A stretch of 45,208 bases of DNA from Thomasclavelia spiroformis (GTDB taxonomy: Bacteria; Bacillota_I; Bacilli_A; Erysipelotrichales; Coprobacillaceae), in the NCBI GenBank assembly GCA_016901755.1, contig JACJKV010000022.1, positions 1 through 45,208 on the forward strand, in the 5' to 3' direction. Of this stretch, positions 17,917 through 24,718 are shown one piece after another. Each line of letters begins with the position of its first letter. Positions within the stretch are counted from its first letter, which is position 1. The notes beneath the pieces are model-generated. The model was not told the DNA's origin and searched no databases. It saw only the letters and a program-made list of their open reading frames with translations. Made by a program: the position numbers and the translations under genes.

Positions 17917-18451
17917 GATATCCCTCTTTTAAATCCTGGTAAAACTTATACCATTTTTTTGTAAAGTTCTCATTAAATGGACCCTTATTAGCCAATGCAT
18001 TTTTGATCAGTATATCAAGCTGTTTTTTTAAAATACTGTCCAACTCTTCACTATAGCCCATTTCTTTAGCATGAAGACGATATTCTTCCTGATCTAAAAT
18101 ACGATAATTTCCATCGGGAAAAACCTTAAGATCCAAATCATAATCAATATATTTTAATGCTTCTCCATCAAATAAAGTGGGAGAGGCAATATTACAGTAA
18201 TAATAAACCCCGGTTTTTCGAATCATACAAATCACATTATACCATTTATTTTTGGGCATATACCAGATAGCGGGTTCTCTGGTATGCCACATTCTGCCAT
18301 CAGATTCAGTCACTAAAGTTCTATTATTAATAACAATAAAGTGATCATCGGTTTCCTGTAACACCAGGCCCTTGCCCCAGCAGCGATGTATCTTGCCATT
18401 ATGTTTATATCCATGTATTAAGATTTTTTTTCCTACGATATTCTGCTTCAT
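17909..18451 (-). CDS. ntdP: DUF402 protein, nucleoside tri-/diphosphatase NtdP-like
   Basis: 180 residues, matching the length of B. subtilis YgaC and S. aureus NtdP. The DUF402 core is visible as TGVYYYCNIASPTLFD, then YIDYDLDLKVFPDG and LDQEEYRLHAKEMGYS, an Asp/Glu-rich metal site. Characterised members hydrolyse nucleoside tri- and diphosphates with divalent metal. Name and activity are inferred from family resemblance. It is the first gene of the operon that continues into tsaE, tsaB, rimI, tsaD, rex and asnS. AAGGAG precedes the start, and the promoter is at 18477-18504. Confidence 0.82.
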   Translation of the reverse strand: MKQNIVGKKILIHGYKHNGKIHRCWGKGLVLQETDDHFIVINNRTLVTESDGRMWHTREPAIWYMPKNKWYNVICMIRKTGVYYYCNIASPTLFDGEALKYIDYDLDLKVFPDGNYRILDQEEYRLHAKEMGYSEELDSILKKQLDILIKNALANKGPFNENFTKKWYKFYQDLKEGYHE

Positions 18452-18476
18452 AATACACTCCTTAAGTAACAGTTAC

Positions 18477-18504
18477 ATTATACACAAAATATGTCACTAT
18501 TCAA
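18477..18504 (-). promoter_or_regulatory. sigma-A promoter of the ntdP-tsa-rex-asnS operon
   Basis: On the minus strand TTGAAT (18499-18504) and TATAAT (18477-18482) are 16 bases apart. Just downstream of the -10, around the expected start point, is the inverted repeat GTAACTGTTAC (18466-18476), a possible operator. Confidence 0.6.
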
Positions 18505-18531
18505 AGAAAAAAGAACTCATATTCTGAGTCC
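18505..18531 (-). terminator. intrinsic terminator of thiT
   Basis: The stem GGACTCA/TGAGTTC (one G-U pair) with a five-base loop, followed by six T residues on the minus strand, directly abuts the thiT stop codon. Confidence 0.8.
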
Positions 18532-19050
18532 TTAAGCAATATGTATGATCTTTTTAAGTCTTGGATACAAAAGCATAAACAAAATAAAACAGGCAACCAT
18601 GGTCGCAATGTTATAAGGCAGATTATAAATCAGATTTGCTGGCAATGGTGTCATAAAGGCATACCATCCAGAAATCAGATGACAAACTGTTTTCAATACA
18701 CACATAATAATGATTCCCACCGGAATATCCATGTTTTTAACTCTGATCAGCGGGATCATAGATGTCAGTCCAATAAGAATCATAGGAATGATGTAATCAA
18801 AAAAAACTGATAAAATACCATAAAAAGTAGCCAAGCCCAAAGCAAACTGCAATCCTAAAGAAACCATTGATACAACAAGGCTATAGGCCGTGCCCATCAG
18901 ATAACCACATAAAATGATAGCGACAAGGGAAAAAGCTATATTCCCCCCTTTAGGCATCTCATAAAATTTAGTACAGTATTCCAGTATAATCTGCATTGCT
19001 GCAAACAGTGCCATATAGGTCATATTTTTCGTAGTTAGTTTTAATTCCAT
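18532..19050 (-). CDS. thiT: thiamine ECF transporter substrate-binding protein ThiT
   Basis: From the ATG at 19050 this is a 172-residue, six-helix membrane protein of the ECF S-component family. The L-domain stretch EYCTKFYEMPKGGNIAFSL and the following GYLMGTAYSL are typical of ThiT. It binds thiamine and docks to a shared EcfAA'T module, which is not in this window. The frame is open to 19113, but that extension runs through the leader terminator; GGAGGA lies five bases before the 19050 ATG. Expression is governed by the TPP riboswitch and terminator upstream, which confirms thiamine specificity. Confidence 0.94.
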   Translation of the reverse strand: MELKLTTKNMTYMALFAAMQIILEYCTKFYEMPKGGNIAFSLVAIILCGYLMGTAYSLVVSMVSLGLQFALGLATFYGILSVFFDYIIPMILIGLTSMIPLIRVKNMDIPVGIIIMCVLKTVCHLISGWYAFMTPLPANLIYNLPYNIATMVACFILFMLLYPRLKKIIHIA

Positions 19051-19072
19051 ATTGTCCTCCTTTTTTCCAGGC

Positions 19073-19109
19073 AAAATAAAAAAAGCTTTTCTGCTAAACG
19101 CAAAAAAGC
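19073..19109 (-). terminator. riboswitch-controlled attenuator in the thiT leader
   Basis: A ten-base-pair stem, GCTTTTTTGC pairing with GCAGAAAAGC (one G-U pair, loop GTTTA), is followed by seven T residues. It lies between the TPP aptamer and the thiT Shine-Dalgarno, so TPP binding should favour premature termination. Confidence 0.85.
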
Positions 19110-19124
19110 ACAATTTCTTATATT

Positions 19125-19204
19125 GCTCTCTCTACGCTAGCATTACCTAGTTCAGATCATAAGGGATAAGGTAAATACCTTTCTCAGCAAACGCACCCCT
19201 GGCT
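19125..19204 (-). ncRNA. TPP riboswitch (thi box)
   Basis: The minus strand carries the conserved thi-box blocks in order: AGGGGTGC, GCTGAGA, then TACCTTATCCCTT, TGATCTGAACTAGGTAATGC and CTAGCGTAGAGA. This is the aptamer that senses thiamine pyrophosphate. It sits 5' of a terminator and thiT, so it works by transcription attenuation. Confidence 0.95.
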
Positions 19205-19209
19205 CTTTT

Positions 19210-19237
19210 ATTATAATACGTTTTTATAAAAAAACAA
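19210..19237 (-). promoter_or_regulatory. promoter of the thiT riboswitch transcript
   Basis: On the minus strand TTGTTT (19232-19237) and TATAAT (19210-19215) are 16 bases apart, placing the start just ahead of the aptamer. Confidence 0.55.
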
Positions 19238-19276
19238 CGTTATTTAGAAAATATCATCTATGTCATTTTAAATGTT

Positions 19277-19306
19277 TTGAAATTATCTTCTTTCTGGTGA
19301 TATAAT
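19277..19306 (+). promoter_or_regulatory. sigma-A promoter of ackA
   Basis: TTGAAA (19277-19282) and TATAAT (19301-19306) are 18 bases apart. The -10 overlaps an in-frame ATG at 19305, which therefore cannot be the ackA start. Confidence 0.75.
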
Positions 19307-19331
19307 GGATATATATCAAGGAGGATTATAT

Positions 19332-20522
19332 ATGGCAAAAGTTATTTCAGTAAATGCCGGAAGTTCGTCACTTAAATTTCAGTTATTTGAAATGAATGAT
19401 GAATCAGTTATAGCTTCTGGTGTAGTAGAAAGAATCGGTTTAGAAGATTCTGTTTTCACTATTAAATACGAAGGAAAAAAAGACGTTAAAACGTGTCCAA
19501 TAAAAGATCATTCAATCGCAGTAGAAATGCTGCTTAATACTTTAATTGATAAAAAAATTGTTGATGATCTAAGTGAAATCAAAGGTGTTGGACATCGTGT
19601 CGTTCAAGGTGGGGCCTATTTCGATCAGTCCGTAGTGGTTGATGATGAAGTTATCAGAAAAGTTGATGAATTAAAATCATTAGCACCATTGCACAATCCA
19701 GCTAACCTGACAGGATATTACGCATTTAAAAAAGCTATTCCTGATGCTGGTGCCGTTATGGTATTTGATACGGCTTTCCACCAGACTTTGGAACCTAGAT
19801 GCTACATCTATCCTATTCCTTATAAATTCTATGTTGAAAACAAAATTCGTAAATATGGGGCTCATGGAACAAGCCACTATTTTGTTTCAAGTCGCTGTCG
19901 TGAACTGTTAGGCAATCCAGAACATTCTAAAATAATAGTTGCTCATTTAGGCGCTGGTGGATCACTTTCTGCTGTCAAAGATGGAAAATGTATCAATACA
20001 TCCATGGGATTTACTCCTTTGGCTGGAATTATGATGGGTACACGTTCTGGAGATATTGATGGATCCGTTATCGATTATCTGATCAATCAGGTTGGAATCG
20101 AAGCTAAAGAAGTTATTCGTATTCTTAATAAAGAATCAGGATTATTAGGAGTTTCAGGTGTTTCCAGTGACTTCAGAGATGTTCAACAGGCTGCTCAGGA
20201 AGGAAACGAAAGAGCACAGCTGGCCTTAGATATTTTCTTTAGAAGAGTCATCGCCTATATTGGAAGATACTATATTGCTTTAGGTGGAGCAGACGCTATT
20301 TGCTTTACTGCTGGAATCGGTGAAAATTCTGCCTATGCCAGAAAAGAAATCTGTTCATTGATTTCTGAAGCTTTAAATGTTGAAATAGACGATGATGCTA
20401 ATGAAAACGGCAAAGGAGAAAGACTAATTTCTACTCCAAACAGCAAAATCAAAGTATTTGTTATACCTACTAATGAAGAACTTGTTATTGCCAGAGATAC
20501 AAAACGTTTATTAAATTTATAA
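19332..20522 (+). CDS. ackA: acetate kinase
   Basis: A 396-residue acetate kinase that converts acetyl phosphate + ADP to acetate + ATP, the ATP-yielding step of acetate fermentation. Visible motifs are SVNAGSSSLKFQLFEM at the N-terminus, GAHGTSHYFVS, AHLGAGGSLSAV, and GIMMGTRSGDIDGS. I set the start at 19332 because AAGGAGG lies seven bases upstream and the in-frame ATG at 19305 is inside the -10 box. Phosphotransacetylase is not adjacent. The gene is monocistronic and one of few on the plus strand here. Confidence 0.97.
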   Translation: MAKVISVNAGSSSLKFQLFEMNDESVIASGVVERIGLEDSVFTIKYEGKKDVKTCPIKDHSIAVEMLLNTLIDKKIVDDLSEIKGVGHRVVQGGAYFDQSVVVDDEVIRKVDELKSLAPLHNPANLTGYYAFKKAIPDAGAVMVFDTAFHQTLEPRCYIYPIPYKFYVENKIRKYGAHGTSHYFVSSRCRELLGNPEHSKIIVAHLGAGGSLSAVKDGKCINTSMGFTPLAGIMMGTRSGDIDGSVIDYLINQVGIEAKEVIRILNKESGLLGVSGVSSDFRDVQQAAQEGNERAQLALDIFFRRVIAYIGRYYIALGGADAICFTAGIGENSAYARKEICSLISEALNVEIDDDANENGKGERLISTPNSKIKVFVIPTNEELVIARDTKRLLNL

Positions 20523-20526
20523 TCTG

Positions 20527-20554
20527 AAAAGAGGATGCCAAAACATCCTCTTTT
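20527..20554. terminator. bidirectional terminator between ackA and the PemK-like gene
   Basis: The stem AAAAGAGGATG/CATCCTCTTTT with a six-base loop lies between convergent genes and provides T-runs on both strands. On the minus strand it ends at the stop codon of the PemK-like gene. Confidence 0.85.
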
Positions 20555-21068
20555 AAAATAATTTTTTTTTGACAAATTCCATGATCTGATCTCGATCGGT
20601 CAGAACCTGACAGAAAGGTTTTCTTAAATCCAAACGCTGGATATCAACCGTACGAATATCACTGATCTGTAAACGACTTTGAGTTTTATGATTATACATG
20701 ACGACAGTAATATCTTTTTCAAAATCATTATTACATTTATCATCTTTAATTGATGTACACGGAATTACAGCCATTTTATAACCAAAATCCTTCAGGATAT
20801 AACACCAATGTCCATCCATCAGTTCCTTAGGAAATCCTCGGCCAATATTAAAATAAGCTAATTGATTTTCTTTAGGACGATGTCCTACATAATAAAAAGT
20901 ATCATCACATTTAGAGTCATGATCTTTCACCAGATGACAGTAAAAATACTCAAGCTGCTTGGTTTGATGCAGTAAAGAACAGGTATATTTTTCCACATCA
21001 TAGATTTTTGTCTTTTCTAAGCTTTTTAAAGCTTTCTTCATTTCTTGGATATTATCTTCAACAGTCAT
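20553..21068 (-). CDS. PemK/MazF-like protein with N-terminal helical extension
   Basis: From the ATG at 21068 the product has 171 residues. The first about 60 are charged and helical (DNIQEMKKALKSLEKTK). The rest resembles the PemK/MazF fold: FNIGRGFPKELMDGHWCYIL, then YKMAVIPCTSIKDD, and a C-terminal ISDIRTVDIQRL, close to the MazF IRTxDxxRL signature. A standard MazF is about 110-120 residues, and no antitoxin gene is adjacent, so it may be a solitary, non-toxic or self-inhibited relative. The open frame to 21278 is antisense to the glmS ribozyme and has no ribosome-binding site; AAGGAG precedes 21068. It is divergent from glmS. Confidence 0.7.
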   Translation of the reverse strand: MTVEDNIQEMKKALKSLEKTKIYDVEKYTCSLLHQTKQLEYFYCHLVKDHDSKCDDTFYYVGHRPKENQLAYFNIGRGFPKELMDGHWCYILKDFGYKMAVIPCTSIKDDKCNNDFEKDITVVMYNHKTQSRLQISDIRTVDIQRLDLRKPFCQVLTDRDQIMEFVKKKLF

Positions 21069-21104
21069 ATAAAAACTCCTTATTTTGTATAAATAATTTA
21101 ATTG

Positions 21105-21133
21105 TTGTATTCTTTTTTTGTTTTCGCTATAAT
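21105..21133 (+). promoter_or_regulatory. sigma-A promoter of the glmS ribozyme transcript
   Basis: TTGTAT (21105-21110) and TATAAT (21128-21133) are 17 bases apart. Transcription would start about 30 bases before the ribozyme cleavage site. Confidence 0.65.
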
Positions 21134-21164
21134 TAATACGGTTATCTAAAAGATGCATATTAAT

Positions 21165-21310
21165 ATTAAAGCGCCAGGACTGTTCATGACAGTTGACGAG
21201 GACTAGGCTTATCGAAATACTCGGCGGATGGTCTAGAGGTATGATACTACCTAAGCGATGGACAAAAACTACAAGCAATTGTAAAACAAATCCATTTGGT
21301 ATCCTCTTTT
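21165..21310 (+). ncRNA. glmS ribozyme-riboswitch
   Basis: The 5' untranslated region of glmS contains the glmS ribozyme landmarks in order: AAAGCGCCAGGACTG at the cleavage site (cut predicted between 21170 and 21171), AGTTGACGAGGACTAGG, TTATCGAAATACTCGGCGGA, and the distal hairpins. Glucosamine-6-phosphate acts as cofactor for self-cleavage, leading to mRNA decay. The 3' boundary is approximate. Confidence 0.95.
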
Positions 21311-21349
21311 ACATAACCACACATACAATATAATAGGAGGAATCGATAA

Positions 21350-23173
21350 ATGTGTGGAATTACCGCAATAAGTGCAAATACTGATGCACTTCCTTTTCTA
21401 TTGCAGGGACTTGAAAAGCTGGAATATCGTGGGTACGATTCAGCTGGTGTTACTACAATAGAAAATAATCATTTATTTACTAAAAAAGCCAAAGGAAGAT
21501 TACAGAATCTTAAAGATTTATTAAAAGATGAAAACCTGAGCGGTCATGTAGGTATTGGTCATACCAGATGGGCAACACATGGTGTTCCCTCAAACTTAAA
21601 CTCTCACCCTCATACCAACAACGCTAATACGATATCACTTGTTCATAATGGAATCATTGAAAATTATCGTATTTTAAAAGAAGAACTCATAGCAAAAGGA
21701 TATCAGTTCCATTCAGAAACAGATAGTGAAGTTGTTGTTCATTTAATGGACCATTATTATAACCAGTGTCATGATCTGCTAACTGCATTAAGACAGGTCA
21801 TTACCAGAATTGAAGGTAGTTATGCTTTATGTATAGTTTCTACAATTGATCCTGATAAAGTCTATATTGCCAAAAAAGACAGCCCATTAGTAGTTGGACA
21901 AACCAAGAACGCTAGTGTTGCAGCCAGCGATATCCCAGCTATTTTGGATTATACTAAAGATGTATATTTCTTAAACGACTATGAAATAGCAATCCTCAAT
22001 AAGGGAGAAGTATCATTTTTTGATCAGGATGGTCATCCTATAAGCAAAGAATTAACAACCATCCCTTACGATAATGAAGCTGCAAAAAAAGGTGGATATG
22101 ATACTTTTATGTTAAAAGAAATTCACGAACAGCCTCATGCTATTGCTGAAACCTTAAGAGGAAGAGTAGAAGGAAATGACCGTATCATCTTACCAGAATT
22201 AGATGAAATCCATGATCAGTTTACAAAATTCAATAAAGTATACTTTGTAGCCTGTGGTACAGCTTATCATGCATGTATTTCTGGAGCTAATATTTTAGAA
22301 AGGCTCACAAAAATACCAACCTTTACACAAACAGCCAGCGAATTCAGATATTGTGATCCAATCATCGATGAAGCTACCTTATGTATCTTTGTTTCGCAAT
22401 CAGGTGAAACAGCAGATACAATGGCTGCCTTACGTTTAGCTAATCAGAAAGGATGCACTACTATTGCAGTAGCCAATGTTCTAGGTTCTTCAATTTCACG
22501 AGAAGCCGATCATACTATTTATACATGTGCTGGTCCCGAAATTGCAGTGGCATCAACTAAAGCCTATACTACTCAGCTGATCGTTTTATTACTTTTAGCT
22601 ATGTATATTGCTCAGGCTTTAGGTCATGAAAACGAAGATTATAAAGGTATCATCGAAGGGATTGCATCTTTGCCTCAGCATATTGAAAATATTCTTAAAG
22701 ACGAAAATATTTTTGCTGGATATGCAAAGTATCTGACTGATTTAAAAGATGCTTACTATATTGGACGTAGTTTAGACTATGCCTCAGTACTGGAAGGTGC
22801 TCTTAAATTAAAAGAAGTATCTTATGTCCATGCTGATGCCTATATAGCTGGAGAATTAAAACATGGTCCTATCGCTTTGATAGAACCAGGAAGTCTGGTA
22901 ATTGCTGTAGCAACTCAACCAAAAATAGCAGCAAAAACAATTTCAAATATTCAGGAAACCATTGCTCGTGGCGCAAATGTCATCCTATTTACAATTGAAG
23001 GATTAGAAACTGGAAACGCAAAAGAAGTATACATTCTTCCTGATGTAGATCCGATTTTACAGTCTGTTCTGATTGCTGTTCCATTACAGTTAATAGCATA
23101 CTACGCTGCCGGTATCAAAGGCTGCGATGTTGATAAACCTCGTAATCTCGCCAAATCAGTTACAGTAGAATAA
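21350..23173 (+). CDS. glmS: glutamine--fructose-6-phosphate aminotransferase (isomerizing)
   Basis: A 607-residue GlmS. The N-terminal class II glutaminase starts MCGI with the nucleophile Cys2 and has HTRWATHG and SHPHTN. Two SIS domains follow, with SQSGETADT and STKAYTTQ, and the conserved C-terminus is DKPRNLAKSVTVE. It makes glucosamine-6-phosphate from fructose-6-phosphate and glutamine, the first step toward UDP-GlcNAc and cell wall. AGGAGG lies eight bases upstream. Expression is feedback-controlled by the ribozyme in its leader. Confidence 0.98.
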   Translation: MCGITAISANTDALPFLLQGLEKLEYRGYDSAGVTTIENNHLFTKKAKGRLQNLKDLLKDENLSGHVGIGHTRWATHGVPSNLNSHPHTNNANTISLVHNGIIENYRILKEELIAKGYQFHSETDSEVVVHLMDHYYNQCHDLLTALRQVITRIEGSYALCIVSTIDPDKVYIAKKDSPLVVGQTKNASVAASDIPAILDYTKDVYFLNDYEIAILNKGEVSFFDQDGHPISKELTTIPYDNEAAKKGGYDTFMLKEIHEQPHAIAETLRGRVEGNDRIILPELDEIHDQFTKFNKVYFVACGTAYHACISGANILERLTKIPTFTQTASEFRYCDPIIDEATLCIFVSQSGETADTMAALRLANQKGCTTIAVANVLGSSISREADHTIYTCAGPEIAVASTKAYTTQLIVLLLLAMYIAQALGHENEDYKGIIEGIASLPQHIENILKDENIFAGYAKYLTDLKDAYYIGRSLDYASVLEGALKLKEVSYVHADAYIAGELKHGPIALIEPGSLVIAVATQPKIAAKTISNIQETIARGANVILFTIEGLETGNAKEVYILPDVDPILQSVLIAVPLQLIAYYAAGIKGCDVDKPRNLAKSVTVE

Positions 23174-23177
23174 GCAG

Positions 23178-23202
23178 AACCCGTTTTAAACGGGTTTTTT
23201 TT
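23178..23202 (+). terminator. intrinsic terminator of glmS
   Basis: The stem AACCCGTTT/AAACGGGTT is followed by a T-run. It lies four bases after the glmS stop. Confidence 0.88.
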
Positions 23203-23271
23203 ATTCTTTATCCATCTTAGCATACGCCTCCCCTGTTGTATCACTTGAGAACAATATGGTCTGTTATAAAC

Positions 23272-23296
23272 AAAAAAAGCGCCGCAGCGCTTTTTA
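23272..23296 (-). terminator. intrinsic terminator of rpsO
   Basis: The stem AAAAAGCGC/GCGCTTTTT with a four-base loop and seven T residues on the minus strand abuts the rpsO stop codon. Confidence 0.9.
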
Positions 23297-23563
23297 CTAT
23301 CTTCTTAATCCTAATCTTTTAACTAATGCAGAATATCTTTCGATATCTTTGTTTCTTAAATATTTTAATAAATCTCTTCTTCTACCGATTTTCTTTAACA
23401 ATCCTCTATTAGAATGTTTATCTTTTGGATGTTGTTTGAAATGAGCATTTAATTTGTTGATATCAGCAGTTAATACAGCGATTTGTACTTCTGGAGAACC
23501 TGTATCTCCTTCTTTTGTAGCATATTCCTGCATAATTGCCTGTTTTTCTTCTTTAGTTAACAT
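23297..23563 (-). CDS. rpsO: 30S ribosomal protein S15
   Basis: An 88-residue S15, the standard length, with [34 protein letters not shown] and the [10 protein letters not shown] stretch that contacts 16S rRNA at the three-way junction. AGGAGG precedes the start. The gene is monocistronic, with a consensus promoter and a leader of about 79 bases that may mediate autogenous control. It is not followed by pnp, unlike in many bacteria. Confidence 0.98.
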   Translation of the reverse strand: MLTKEEKQAIMQEYATKEGDTGSPEVQIAVLTADINKLNAHFKQHPKDKHSNRGLLKKIGRRRDLLKYLRNKDIERYSALVKRLGLRR

Positions 23564-23642
23564 TATTTTATCCTCCTGTGTTAATTACTTAGCAAACCCC
23601 AAGCTATACGTTGAGTCTTCATATATCCTAGAAATTGCCGTC
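23564..23642 (-). promoter_or_regulatory. rpsO leader, possible S15 autoregulatory RNA
   Basis: The untranslated leader has a short hairpin, CTTGG pairing with CTAAG around GGTTTG, which places a G-U pair next to a G-C pair 16-20 bases ahead of the Shine-Dalgarno. S15 recognises such GU/GC motifs in 16S rRNA and in known regulatory leaders. I cannot assign this leader to a known structural class. Confidence 0.3.
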
Positions 23643-23648
23643 TCCGTT

Positions 23649-23677
23649 ATTATAAAGAAAGACAGTATAAATGTCAA
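23649..23677 (-). promoter_or_regulatory. consensus sigma-A promoter of rpsO
   Basis: On the minus strand a perfect TTGACA (23672-23677) and a perfect TATAAT (23649-23654) are separated by 17 bases. The -35 contains the TGA stop codon of the upstream permease gene. Confidence 0.92.
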
Positions 23678-24675
23678 GATTCAATCATGTTTTTTAGTTT
23701 TTTATGATCATAAAGATCTTTGAATACCATCAGTAAAAATGGAGATATCATCATTGCTAAAAATCCAAACACTTTCATCATGATAAACATTATGACAAAC
23801 ATCGGCAGTATAGAAATTTTCACCTGTTTTGATAACAGTTGAGGCTCCAGAATATTTCTAAGAGTTACTATAAACAGATATAAAATCAACAACTGTAAAG
23901 CTATAAAAGATTTATTCAATAGCACACTCACAACAATCCAGGGAATCATTATCATATCCAATCCCAGAATTGGAAAAAAATCAAATAAAGCTATCAGAAA
24001 AGCTATAATAAAACTGTTATCTAATCTCATAACTGTAAAACCCAACCATAAACAGCCTAATGTAATCATAAAAAGAAAAAAATATGTTTTTAACAGTACT
24101 TTTAAAGTATTTTGAATACTAGTATAGATATCATATAAAATCCCGATATATTTACCATTATATATGTGATGGTCATGAACGATAAACAGTACCGTTAAAA
24201 TCAGATGAAAAAAGGAATAGGTTAAAATTGATGGCAGATTAAAAAGCATCTGCCATATAAAATTAATAACCAGAGAAAGAATATGATTTAAAAATACATC
24301 TATTGTTGTATAAAAATGATGAGTAAAAGAAATAAGATAACGATGCGTCAATAACTGCTGATAAATATCATATATACAATCAGGCAAATAATAAAAAGTT
24401 TGTACTAACACGTATAAAGTAATTCCCAAAAATAAAACTATCATCACATAACACATCACAACACAGAATATAGCCACAATATATTTTATGAACTTGCTTT
24501 TTATATGAAAAAATCTCTGAATATTGATAAATAATGGCCTGATTAGCGAAGAAGCCAGCAGACTAACAATGATTAATAGACAGTATCGATATAAAAAATA
24601 CAGAATAATGATCGCCAGAAAAGAAATAATTCCATAATAAAAGGCATTAATAACAAATTCTTTCTTTTTCTCCAT
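23674..24675 (-). CDS. AI-2E family transporter (PerM/YtvI-like permease)
   Basis: A 333-residue polytopic membrane protein. A cluster of N-terminal helices, a central soluble or amphipathic stretch, and the conserved C-terminal signature region FDFFPILGLDMIMIPWIV, ILEPQLLSKQVKI, FGFLAMMISPFLL are typical of the AI-2E/PerM family. Members export small molecules or ions; B. subtilis YtvI has been linked to sporulation. A location next to sporulation genes is suggestive but not proof. The gene is preceded by a terminator and its stop overlaps the rpsO -35 box. Confidence 0.88.
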   Translation of the reverse strand: MEKKKEFVINAFYYGIISFLAIIILYFLYRYCLLIIVSLLASSLIRPLFINIQRFFHIKSKFIKYIVAIFCVVMCYVMIVLFLGITLYVLVQTFYYLPDCIYDIYQQLLTHRYLISFTHHFYTTIDVFLNHILSLVINFIWQMLFNLPSILTYSFFHLILTVLFIVHDHHIYNGKYIGILYDIYTSIQNTLKVLLKTYFFLFMITLGCLWLGFTVMRLDNSFIIAFLIALFDFFPILGLDMIMIPWIVVSVLLNKSFIALQLLILYLFIVTLRNILEPQLLSKQVKISILPMFVIMFIMMKVFGFLAMMISPFLLMVFKDLYDHKKLKNMIES

Positions 24676-24686
24676 ATTTTATTATA

Positions 24687-24718
24687 CAAAAAAAGAAGAT
24701 GATTATTCCTCATCTTCT
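24687..24718 (-). terminator. intrinsic terminator of the PEPCK/HprK-like gene
   Basis: The stem AGAAGATGA/TCATCTTCT is partly formed by the last codons of the gene (LEDEE-stop) and followed by seven T residues on the minus strand. Confidence 0.85.

Noticed and set aside
19051-19113. 21-residue N-terminal extension of ThiT
   Set aside because: It runs through the attenuator hairpin and lacks a ribosome-binding site; the ATG at 19050 has GGAGGA at the right distance.
19305-19331. Upstream ATG of ackA
   Set aside because: The codon overlaps the -10 box TATAAT, so it would not be in the mRNA.
21069-21278. N-terminal 70 codons of the long frame of the PemK-like gene
   Set aside because: They are antisense to the glmS promoter and ribozyme, and a good Shine-Dalgarno supports the start at 21068.
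23256-23723. Plus-strand frames opposite rpsO
   Set aside because: They are shadows of rpsO and its promoter; no ribosome-binding site or recognisable product.
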